Positions 35,819 through 42,770 of a stretch of 64,000 nt of DNA are shown in pieces. Every line of letters begins with the position of its first letter. Position 1 is the first letter of the stretch. The position numbers and the translations under genes were made by a program. The notes below the pieces were generated by a model, which was not told the DNA's origin, did no database searches, and saw only the letters and a program-made list of their open reading frames with translations. This stretch comes from Microtetraspora niveoalba (lineage in GTDB: Bacteria > Actinomycetota > Actinomycetes > Streptosporangiales > Streptosporangiaceae): NCBI RefSeq assembly GCF_001570405.1, contig NZ_BBYM01000021.1, positions 62,001 through 126,000 on the forward strand. The letters are read 5' to 3'.

Positions 35819-35843
35819 CCTCCCGGCGGAGTCCGCCGGGAGG
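35819..35843 (+). terminator. Hairpin after ettA
   Basis: A perfect 11-bp stem CCTCCCGGCGG / CCGCCGGGAGG with a 3-base AGT loop, starting 5 bases after the ettA stop codon. There is no U-tract, as is common for actinomycete terminators. Confidence 0.75.
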
Positions 35844-35920
35844 ACGGGCCCTCGGCCCGGCCGGCGCTCGTCGCGACCCCGCCCGTGTGCGGAAAACGCG
35901 GGTGGAATACGGTTTCCGGT

Positions 35921-36403
35921 GTGTCCGGACAACCTCTTCCCGACGGCGCCGGCCGTGCCGCCGACCCCGGTGTCACGAGTGCCGCCGCCCCCGCCGACCG
36001 GCGGCACGTCTTTCACCGGCAGGTCCGCTTCGCGGACATCGACAGCCTCGGCCACGTCAACAACGTGCGGTTCTTCGACTTCCTCGAGGACGCGCGCCTC
36101 GGCATGTTGTTCGTGGACCCGGTCCGCGAGGGCGGCCGTCCGCACCAGGGCCTCGTGGTCGCCCGGCACGAGATCGACTACCGCCGCCCGCTGATGTTCC
36201 GCCCCGACCCGGTACGCGTCGAGACCTGGGTGACCGAGATCAAGCCGGTGCGCTTCACCCTCGCGTACGAGATCAAGGACGACGAGCAGGTCTTCGTCGA
36301 GGCACGTTCCGTGATGGTGGCCTACGACGTCGAGAGCGCCCGCCCGCGCAGGCTCACCGAGGACGAGCTGGCCTACCTGAAGCGCTTCTCCATCGAGGAC
36401 TGA
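35921..36403 (+). CDS. Acyl-CoA thioesterase (4HBT hotdog family)
   Basis: 160 aa hotdog-fold protein with FRQVRFADIDSLGHVNNVRFFDFLEDAR-type catalytic motif (here VRFADIDSLGHVNNVRF) and the second strand pair RHEIDYRRPLMFRPDPV. The 4HBT family hydrolyses acyl-CoA thioesters; the chain length is not predictable. The GTG at 35921 gives a short unconserved leader; no good ribosome site is visible, so the start is uncertain. It is separated from ettA by a terminator-like hairpin and converges on the GH13 gene. Confidence 0.82.
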   Translation: MSGQPLPDGAGRAADPGVTSAAAPADRRHVFHRQVRFADIDSLGHVNNVRFFDFLEDARLGMLFVDPVREGGRPHQGLVVARHEIDYRRPLMFRPDPVRVETWVTEIKPVRFTLAYEIKDDEQVFVEARSVMVAYDVESARPRRLTEDELAYLKRFSIED

Positions 36404-36423
36404 GGGGACTGAGGGGACGGAGA

Positions 36424-37965
36424 TCAGTCCCGCAGCAGCCACGCGCCCGTGTCCGGTGGCAACGCGCCGCCGTCGAGGGGGCCGCTGGAGATCAGGACCC
36501 GGTCGTGGGGCGGCAGCCGTACAGGATCGGTGCCGCAGTTGACCACGCACGTCAGCGGTCCCCGGGACAGGAACAGGGCGTCGGCGGGGGAGTCGGGCCA
36601 GGCGACCGCGTCCGGCAGCGTACCGTGCAGCGAGCGGCGCGCGGCCAGCGTACGGCGATAGAACGACAGGGTGGAGCCGGGGTCCGCCATCTGCCGCTCC
36701 ACGGTCAGCTCCGCCCATCCGGGCGGTTGCGGCAGCCACGACCCGCCCGGACCGAAGCCGAACGGCGGAGCCGCCCCGGACCAGGGGATCGGCACCCGGC
36801 AGCCGTCCCGGCCAGGCTTCGCCCCTTTTGTCCGGAAATAGACGGGATCTCGGCGGACTTCCGGTGGAAGGTCCTCTACCTCGGTTAGCCCTAATTCCTC
36901 CCCTTGGTAGAGATATGCCGACCCGGGGAGGGCGAGCATCGCCAGCAGGGCGGCGCGGGCACGGGCCGAACCGGCGGCGGGGTCGGCCGCCCCCACGCCA
37001 TATCGGGTGGCGTGCCGTACGACGTCATGGTTGGACAACACCCACGTGGGGGCGCGCATCGCGGCCAGCGTGGCGCCGATGACCTCCCGGAACGCGGCAG
37101 CCGACCAGGGCGCCTCCAGCCAGGCGAAGTTGAAGCTCTGGTGCAGCTCGTCCGGGCGTACGTAGAGGGCGAGGTCATCGGCCGAATCCGTCCAGACCTC
37201 GCCCACGGCGGCGCGATCGCCGGGATAGGAGTCGAGCACCGCCCGCCACTCGCGGTAGACCTGGTGGACCTCGGGGCGGCTCCAGATCGGCGACCGGGCA
37301 CCGAAGCCGACGGTGGTGTCGGGCAGCCCCTCGGCCTTGTGCAGGCCCATCGCGACGTCGATGCGGAAACCGTCCACGCCTCGATCGAGCCAGAACCGCA
37401 GCGTGGCGAGGAAGTCCTCGCGGACTTCGGAGTTGTTCCAGTTGAAGTCCGGCTGCTGGGGCGCGAAGAGGTGGAGGTACCACTGGCCGTCCGGCAGCCG
37501 GGTCCACGCGGGCCCGCCGAAGACCGAGAGCCAGTTGTTCGGCTCCGCGTCGGGCCGTCCGGGTGGGGAGGACCGGAAGATGTACCGGTCGCGCTCAGGC
37601 GACCCCTCAGGCGCGTTCAGGGCCTTCTGGAACCACGGGTGGGCGGCGGAGCTGTGGTTGGGGACGATGTCCACTATCAGCCGCAGCCCGTAATCGTGCG
37701 CGTCGGCCACCAGGTCGTCGAAGTCGTCGAGGGTGCCGAAGAGCGGATCGACGTCGCGGTAGTCCGCGACGTCGTAGCCGCCGTCGGCCATCGGGGAGCG
37801 GTAGAACGGCGTCAGCCAGATCGCGTCGACGCCCAGTTCCGCGAGGTAGGGGAGGCGCGACCGCACGCCGGCGAGGTCGCCGACTCCGTCGCCCGTGGAG
37901 TCGGCGAAGCTCCGTACGTAGATCTCGTAGACGACGGCGTCATGCCACCAGGGGGTTTCACGCAT
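36424..37965 (-). CDS. Alpha-glucosidase, GH13
   Basis: 513 aa. It starts WWHDAVVYEIYVRSFADSTGDGVGDLAGV. Conserved region I is DIVPNHSS, region II GFRIDVAMG with the nucleophile Asp, region III VGEVW with the acid/base Glu, and region IV LSNHDVVRH with the transition-state Asp. The pattern is that of oligo-1,6-/alpha-1,4-glucosidases (GH13 subfamilies 23/30), acting on maltose, sucrose or short oligosaccharides in the cytoplasm. No sugar transporter adjoins. The hemoglobin gene lies 29 bases upstream in the same direction. Confidence 0.9.
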   Translation of the reverse strand: MRETPWWHDAVVYEIYVRSFADSTGDGVGDLAGVRSRLPYLAELGVDAIWLTPFYRSPMADGGYDVADYRDVDPLFGTLDDFDDLVADAHDYGLRLIVDIVPNHSSAAHPWFQKALNAPEGSPERDRYIFRSSPPGRPDAEPNNWLSVFGGPAWTRLPDGQWYLHLFAPQQPDFNWNNSEVREDFLATLRFWLDRGVDGFRIDVAMGLHKAEGLPDTTVGFGARSPIWSRPEVHQVYREWRAVLDSYPGDRAAVGEVWTDSADDLALYVRPDELHQSFNFAWLEAPWSAAAFREVIGATLAAMRAPTWVLSNHDVVRHATRYGVGAADPAAGSARARAALLAMLALPGSAYLYQGEELGLTEVEDLPPEVRRDPVYFRTKGAKPGRDGCRVPIPWSGAAPPFGFGPGGSWLPQPPGWAELTVERQMADPGSTLSFYRRTLAARRSLHGTLPDAVAWPDSPADALFLSRGPLTCVVNCGTDPVRLPPHDRVLISSGPLDGGALPPDTGAWLLRD

Positions 37966-37994
37966 GCCCCATGGCTGCCCCGCGGCCGAGCGTC

Positions 37995-38363
37995 TTATGC
38001 GTTGATCATGCTGTGCGCGGCGTAGACGAGGTAGCGCAGCAGTTGCTCCTCGTGCTCGGGGGCGAGCTCCAGGGAGCGGACGGCGTCGTCCATGTGCTTC
38101 AGCCAGGCGTCCCGCTCCACCTCGCCGATCGTGAACGGCACGTGCCGCATGCGGAGCCGGGGGTGGCCGCGCTCCTGGCTGTAGGTGTTGGGGCCGCCCC
38201 AGTATTGGATGAGGAACATGCGCAGCCGGTCCTCGGCCCCCGTGAGGTCGTCTTCGGGGTACATCGGGCGCAGCACCGGATCCTCGGCGACGCCTTCGTA
38301 GAACCGGTGGACGAGCCGCCGGAACGTCTCCTCGCCTCCGACGGCCTCATAGAAGGTTGTCAC
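37995..38363 (-). CDS. glbO: Group II truncated hemoglobin (trHbO)
   Basis: 122 aa, 2-on-2 globin. [29 protein letters not shown] carries the B10 Tyr region, and the proximal His lies in [12 protein letters not shown]. The G8 Trp in RDAWLKHM and the phrase [21 protein letters not shown] are typical of GlbO. It binds O2/NO and is linked to oxidative or nitrosative stress. ATG 38363 is the only sensible start. It lies between the GH13 gene and the MscS channel gene, all on the minus strand. Confidence 0.93.
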   Translation of the reverse strand: MTTFYEAVGGEETFRRLVHRFYEGVAEDPVLRPMYPEDDLTGAEDRLRMFLIQYWGGPNTYSQERGHPRLRMRHVPFTIGEVERDAWLKHMDDAVRSLELAPEHEEQLLRYLVYAAHSMINA

Positions 38364-38397
38364 CGCTTCAGCCTAGGCCAGTTACCGGCGAGTAGGT

Positions 38398-39408
38398 TCA
38401 GCCGGCGAAGGCCAGGCTCTTCTCGTCGAACGCGTGCTTGATCCGGATCCGCAGCTCGCGGGCCACCTCGGCCTGCTGGGCCGGGGTGGTCTTCGCGCTG
38501 ACCCGGAAGACGACCGCCGTGCCGGAGATCTGCTCCAGGCCGAACACCTGCGGCTCCTCGACCAGGAGGACGTCGCGGAACTCCGGGTGCTCCCACATCG
38601 CGGCGGAGACGCTCACGAGCAGCTCGCGCACCGTGGGGATGTCCGCGTCGTACGGCGCGGGCACGTCGACGACCGCCCGCGACCAGCCCTGGGACTCGTT
38701 GCCCACCCGGCTGATCGTGCCGTTGCGGACGTACCACACCTTGCCGTCGGCGTCGCGGATGCGCGTGATCCGCAGGGTGACGGCCTCGACCGTGCCGATC
38801 GCGACGCCGGTGTCGATCACGTCGCCGACGCCGTACTGGTCCTCGAGCAGCATGAACATGCCGGCGATGAAGTCCTTGACCAGCTCCTGGGCGCCGAAGC
38901 CGACCGCGACGCCGATGATGCCGACGCTGGTGAGCAGGGGGGCGAGCTCGATGCCCAGATTGGAGAGGATCATCAGGGCGGCGGTGCCGAGGATCACGAC
39001 CGAGGACAGGCTCCGCAGCACCGATCCCATGGTCTCGGCGCGCTGCCTGCGGCGCTCGGTGAGGATCGCGGTGGTCGCCTCGCTCGGGTTGGGCGTCCTG
39101 TTCCTGAGCCGCTCCGGCAGCACGCCCTCGCTGGCCCGCAACGTCACCCGGGTGATGAGCCGGTGCGCGATGCCCCGCACCACCAGAGCGATGGCGAGGA
39201 TCATGCACAGGGTGAGCAGGGCGTCGACGATCCCGGCCACGAGCGGGACCCAGGGATACACGCCGTCGGGGAAGGACGCGTTGAGGATCGCGCAGGTCAG
39301 GCCCTTGCCGCTCTTGCACGTCTCAGTCACCGCGGTGACCGCCTCACCCACCGTGTCGGCGATGTCCCCTTCAGGGGACGGTGTCGGCGTGGGAGCGTAC
39401 GGGAACAC
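38398..39408 (-). CDS. Mechanosensitive ion channel (MscS family)
   Basis: 336 aa from GTG 39408, which has GGGGGGAT about 8 bases upstream. The N-terminus is short and polar, then three membrane helices follow. The pore helix/beta junction reads VGFGAQELVKDFIAGMFMLLEDQYGVGDVI, the MscS signature (Q-x-x-x-D-F and E-x-Q-Y-x-VGD). The C-terminal alpha/beta domain ends in HAFDEKSLAF. It releases osmolytes on hypo-osmotic shock. An open frame continues upstream to 39579, but that part is not channel-like. Confidence 0.9.
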   Translation of the reverse strand: MFPYAPTPTPSPEGDIADTVGEAVTAVTETCKSGKGLTCAILNASFPDGVYPWVPLVAGIVDALLTLCMILAIALVVRGIAHRLITRVTLRASEGVLPERLRNRTPNPSEATTAILTERRRQRAETMGSVLRSLSSVVILGTAALMILSNLGIELAPLLTSVGIIGVAVGFGAQELVKDFIAGMFMLLEDQYGVGDVIDTGVAIGTVEAVTLRITRIRDADGKVWYVRNGTISRVGNESQGWSRAVVDVPAPYDADIPTVRELLVSVSAAMWEHPEFRDVLLVEEPQVFGLEQISGTAVVFRVSAKTTPAQQAEVARELRIRIKHAFDEKSLAFAG

Positions 39409-39811
39409 GAGGCGGATCCCCCCGGATCGGTTCGGTCGGCAACGGGCAGGTAAACCTAACTCATTGTGCAGACTGAACCGGCCGTCGTCACATCGCCGGG
39501 GAAGGCGGATCGCCCCCGCCGCCGTCGGGACGACGGACGGGGCTCTCGCTGCGACGAACGGCAGGACCGGCGTGCGCACCCGGACGCGCGCGCCGTGTCG
39601 TTCTCCGGGAGGGGATCCTCCTCGATGGCCGTCCGGGCCGGCCTGTCACGGCCGGATCGGGCGGCGGTCAACCGTGCCCGGCGGGCGTTCCGCCGTACAC
39701 GAGCGTGTTGGGGGCCGGGGGCGCACAGCGTCCCGGGTGGGCCGCGTCTCCGCGTCCACGTCCCGGGGCGCTCCGCACCGTGCGCTCCGCCGGCCCCGGA
39801 GCCGGGGTGGG
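39409..39811. other. Intergenic region, no gene seen
   Basis: 403 bases between the MscS start and the stop of the small downstream gene. It contains an AT-richer patch near 39455 (AAACCTAACTCATTG), probably the MscS promoter. The short inverted repeat CCCCGGAGCCGGGG near 39797-39810 could be the 3' hairpin of the next minus-strand gene. Frames through it are low in coding bias. Confidence 0.5.
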
Positions 39812-40072
39812 CTACTCGCTCACCGCGGCGAGCACTCGGGCGACCTTGCGCGCCGCACCGGCCGGGTCGTCCGCCCGGTGCATCCTCTCTCCCCAGGACC
39901 ACCAGTAGTCCGCGGCTCTGCACACGACGTTCTCCGCGAGGCTCGTGGCGTTCGGATTGATCACCCGTACGAAGGGGCGGCCGGACTGGGTGCGCACGAC
40001 CCGCGCGAGAAGGCCGCGGGAGTCGAGTTCGGATACCAGGAGTTCCAGGCGCCGGAAATCGTCCTCCTCCAC
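39812..40072 (-). CDS. Small conserved hypothetical protein next to XRE regulator
   Basis: 86 aa from a GTG with AGGAGG 8 bases upstream. Residues 1-45 resemble a small alpha/beta unit (RRLELLVSELDSRGLLARVVRTQSGRPFVRVINPNA). The conserved-looking end has CRAADYWWSWGERMHRADDPAGAARKV. Proteins of this type lie beside XRE-like regulators in many actinomycetes; the function is not known to me. It is divergent from the XRE-TPR gene with 338 bases between. Confidence 0.7.
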   Translation of the reverse strand: MEEDDFRRLELLVSELDSRGLLARVVRTQSGRPFVRVINPNATSLAENVVCRAADYWWSWGERMHRADDPAGAARKVARVLAAVSE

Positions 40073-40410
40073 TTCGGTGTCCTCCTTGGTTTCGACTGAG
40101 CCGACGCGCGGAGATCCTTTTCCCCGCGCATTCGGTCCTGGTGGGCTGAAGATGACTCACCAAGCATGAACGGGTCAACGAGGTCCGCCGGCTCAGCGGT
40201 TAGGCAAACCCCCAAGCAGGTTGAAGAAAACCACCTGCTGAGGGACGATCCTTAGTCAGCACGTTCAAGCGCCCGCCCTGGCCGCGCAAAATCTGGTCCA
40301 TCATTCATGTGTAGTCGCAGCGCGACAGAGACGTTACGCTGCGTCAGCAGATGAGGACCCTTCGAGATGCGCGGTCGGCACCATCACCCGATCGCGAGAG
40401 AGGGGCCGGA
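40073..40410. promoter_or_regulatory. Divergent regulatory region of XRE-TPR gene
   Basis: 338 bases, AT-richer than its surroundings. It holds an inverted repeat AGCAGGT-N11-ACCTGCT at 40215-40239 that can form a hairpin. A second inverted repeat, CGCAGCG ... CGCTGCG, is at about 40316-40342 and flanks a possible -10 (TTACGCT). These could be operators for the regulator itself. No gene seen. Confidence 0.4.
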
Positions 40411-42036
40411 ATGTCCGGCAGGCAACACAGAGAGACGGAGATCGCGCGGCAGATCCGGGCACGTGGCCTGGCCGCGGGGCGAAGCCTCGCTCTGATCGCC
40501 GACGAGATCCATCTTGCGTGTGGACCGAAGTTCGGCACCACGAAGATCAAAGCGCACCGCCTGTCGAACGGCATCGCACTCGCGGATGTGATCGAGCAGG
40601 TACGGGCGCTATTCGAGCGGGACGGCAAGTCCGTCCCCGGGATCGGCGAGACGCTTCTGTCCGCCTACGAGTCCGGGCTGAAGAAGCCCGGCCCCGAATA
40701 CCTCCACTACCTGTGTTCCGTCTACCGGGTCGAACCGGCCGCTCTCGGCTACGAAGGGCCGTGCATCTGTGGTCATGGCCACGGTATGCCCGGCAATGTC
40801 CGCAGCTGCGATTTCGAAGAGGGAATACCTGACACTTCCCCCAATGTGCGTGAGCTGTGGATACAGCCGGATGGCGGCCCTTCCGCGGACGGGGGCGAGG
40901 AGGACGAGAACGTGCTACGGAGGACGCTGCTGAAGATCCTCACCGTCGGAACCGGCGCTGTGGCGCTGGACGGGCCGATGCTCGGTGCGGTGGAGAACAT
41001 ACGGCGCCACATGGACGAGACGATGGCCTCGGCCACCGTCTCGCCCGCCATGCTGGACCAGTGGGAGGAGACGACCACCGGCTTCGGCAGGCAGTACATG
41101 AACGCCCCGCCGCTGCGTCTGCTCTGCGACGTACTGCTGGAATTCTCCACGGTGCGCAAGGCGATGGAGCGGCGCCAGCCGGTCGACATCCAGGAACGGC
41201 TCTGCCGCATGACGGCCCAGCTCTCCGGGCTCTGCGGCATGATCATGATCGACCTGGGCGACCACCGGATGGCCCGGTCGTTCTTCCGCACCGGGCGCAC
41301 CGCCGCCGACGAGACCGGCGACCGCGCCCTGCGGGCCTGGGTGAGCGCCCGCGAGGCGCTGGTCCCGCTCTACTACGGCGACCCGCGCGAGGCGCTCGCG
41401 CTGGCCAAGAAGAGCCGTGACATGGCGGGGCACACGCCCTGCGCGGCCAAGACCATGGCGCCGGTCGTCGAGGCCAGGGCGCTCGCCATGCTGGCCGGCA
41501 ACGCCGGAGCCAAGAAGGAGGTCGTCGACCAGGCCAAGCGGGCGCTGTCCCGGGCTCGGGCGGCCTTCGCGCAGATGAGCACCAGTGACCAGGAGGACCC
41601 GGCCTTCGGATACACCGAGCGGCAGCTCTACTTCTACCAGGGCGACGTCCTGGTCAAGCTGGGGCAGACGCTGGAGGCGGACGTCATCCTCGAGCAGGCG
41701 CTCGGCAAGTACTCGAACGAGGACCTGCTCGACCAGACCCTGATCCGGTTCGACCGCGCCCAGTGCCGCCTGATCGAGGGCGAGGTCGAGGAGGCGCTCG
41801 ACATGGGCCGCAAGGCCATCGAGCTGATCGAACCCGAATACCGCACCGAGCTGCTCATGCGCCCCGCGCACAACCTGCTCAAGGCGGTCCAGGCGAAGTA
41901 CGGCGAGACGCCCGCGCTGACCGCGTACCGCGAGTGCCTGCAGTCCGCACCCGTGGACACCGAGAGCGCCGCTGCCGCCGCCGCGGCGGCAGCGGCCGCG
42001 ATCGCCGCCATCGAGCGGGACAGGCAGCAGACGTGA
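40411..42036 (+). CDS. XRE-type HTH regulator with C-terminal TPR domain
   Basis: 541 aa. The N-terminal XRE-like HTH region spans about 15-110 (LSAYESGLKKPGPEYLHYLCSVYRV is the recognition end). A Cys/His cluster C118-x-C120-x-H122-x-H124 with another Cys near 137 follows. Then come an Arg-rich/hydrophobic segment RRTLLKILTVGTGAVAL and a long helical TPR-like domain (about 210-510). It ends with an 11-Ala tract. The architecture is the Streptomyces-type XRE-TPR regulator, which may sense a peptide or small ligand through the TPR. ATG 40411 follows GAGAGGGG. Its stop overlaps the GNAT gene start. Confidence 0.82.
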   Translation: MSGRQHRETEIARQIRARGLAAGRSLALIADEIHLACGPKFGTTKIKAHRLSNGIALADVIEQVRALFERDGKSVPGIGETLLSAYESGLKKPGPEYLHYLCSVYRVEPAALGYEGPCICGHGHGMPGNVRSCDFEEGIPDTSPNVRELWIQPDGGPSADGGEEDENVLRRTLLKILTVGTGAVALDGPMLGAVENIRRHMDETMASATVSPAMLDQWEETTTGFGRQYMNAPPLRLLCDVLLEFSTVRKAMERRQPVDIQERLCRMTAQLSGLCGMIMIDLGDHRMARSFFRTGRTAADETGDRALRAWVSAREALVPLYYGDPREALALAKKSRDMAGHTPCAAKTMAPVVEARALAMLAGNAGAKKEVVDQAKRALSRARAAFAQMSTSDQEDPAFGYTERQLYFYQGDVLVKLGQTLEADVILEQALGKYSNEDLLDQTLIRFDRAQCRLIEGEVEEALDMGRKAIELIEPEYRTELLMRPAHNLLKAVQAKYGETPALTAYRECLQSAPVDTESAAAAAAAAAAAIAAIERDRQQT

Positions 42037-42539
42037 CGGAAGACATCCGGATCCGCCGCTACCGCTGGTCTGATCTGGACGAGGTCCTGGCGTTGCACCA
42101 GATCGGCCTCGCCCAGGTCGGACTCATGCCGGGTGACGGCGTCTACTACGACGACGACTTCCCGCGGATCCAGGCGGTGTACCTCGCCGACCGGGGCGAG
42201 TTCCTGGTCGGCGAGGAGCCGGGCGGCGGCCGGATCGTCGCGATGGGCGGCCTGCGCAGGATCGACGACGAGACCGCGGAGATGTGCCGGCTCCGGGTCC
42301 ACCCGGAGTTCCAGCGCCGGGGTTATGGCCGGATGGTCCTCGAACGGCTGGAGGACCGCGCCCGCGAGCTCGGCTACCACGTCCTGCGCGGGGACACCAC
42401 CCTGCAACAGGGAGCCGCGATCGAGCTGTACCGCAGGTACGGCTGGCACGAGGTGCGGCGCGAGACCCGCGGCGGAAGCGTAGTGCTGTACGGGGAGAAA
42501 TACCTTACTCCCGTTGTTTCGCCGCAATTAATCAGATAA
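42033..42539 (+). CDS. GNAT family N-acetyltransferase
   Basis: 168 aa. The acetyl-CoA binding loop is LRVHPEFQRRGYGRMVLERLEDRARELG, preceded by a beta bulge (EMCRLRV), and ends LYRRYGWHEVRRETRGGS. GTG 42033 overlaps the XRE-TPR stop (GTGA), so the two are coupled. The last codons and the following bases are unusually AT-rich. The acceptor is unknown. Confidence 0.87.
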   Translation: MTEDIRIRRYRWSDLDEVLALHQIGLAQVGLMPGDGVYYDDDFPRIQAVYLADRGEFLVGEEPGGGRIVAMGGLRRIDDETAEMCRLRVHPEFQRRGYGRMVLERLEDRARELGYHVLRGDTTLQQGAAIELYRRYGWHEVRRETRGGSVVLYGEKYLTPVVSPQLIR

Positions 42540-42555
42540 ACCACCCTGCCGGGCC

Positions 42556-42585
42556 TTGCGGATTACCGGTTTGTGCCAATACTTA
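42556..42585 (+). promoter_or_regulatory. Candidate promoter before the peptide gene
   Basis: TTGCGG at 42556-42561 and TACTTA at 42580-42585 with an 18-base spacer, in an AT-rich stretch directly after the GNAT gene. The ATG of a basic 34-codon frame is only 10 bases further, which would fit a leaderless start. By eye only. Confidence 0.35.
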
Positions 42586-42594
42586 TTCCTTGTC

Positions 42595-42699
42595 ATGAGC
42601 GGCGAGGGCCGCGGTGAGCGGAGCGGTAGGCGAGGAAAGCCTCCCGTGAAGCGAACGAGGACCCGAGCGCGACCGTGTCACGGAAAAGAGGCACGATGA
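42595..42699 (+). CDS. Possible small basic peptide (34 aa), uncertain
   Basis: The frame starts at ATG 42595, has no ribosome site and encodes an Arg/Lys/Gly-rich peptide (MSGEGRGERSGRRGKPPVKR...). Its TGA overlaps the ATG of the next small frame (ATGA). The position just after a possible -10 and the stop/start overlap favour translation as a leaderless leader peptide. The codon third-position bias is weak, so it may be chance. Confidence 0.25.
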   Translation: MSGEGRGERSGRRGKPPVKRTRTRARPCHGKEAR

Positions 42700-42770
42700 A
42701 AAAGATCATTATCCGCAAGCCCGGCACGGTGCGGCTCACCGGAACGTCGAGCGTGATTCACAAAGGGTGA
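42696..42770 (+). CDS. 24-aa peptide gene coupled to TPR protein
   Basis: ATG 42696 has AAAAGAGG 4 bases upstream. The peptide begins MKKIIIRKPGTVRL and continues with a Thr/Ser-rich TGTSS core and ends VIHKG. Its TGA (42768-42770) overlaps the GTG start of the TPR gene (42767), a coupled arrangement unlikely by chance. The codon bias (about 80% G/C at third position) is host-like. The beta-strand-like basic N-terminus and Ser/Thr-containing end recall a RiPP leader/core or a signalling peptide. I do not recognise the family, and no modifying enzyme is adjacent. Confidence 0.6.
   Translation: MKKIIIRKPGTVRLTGTSSVIHKG

Noticed and set aside
39466-39960. 164-codon plus-strand frame between MscS and the small gene
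   Set aside because: Arg/Pro/Gly-rich with no domain; the minus-strand small gene at 39812 has a good ribosome site and protein-like sequence.
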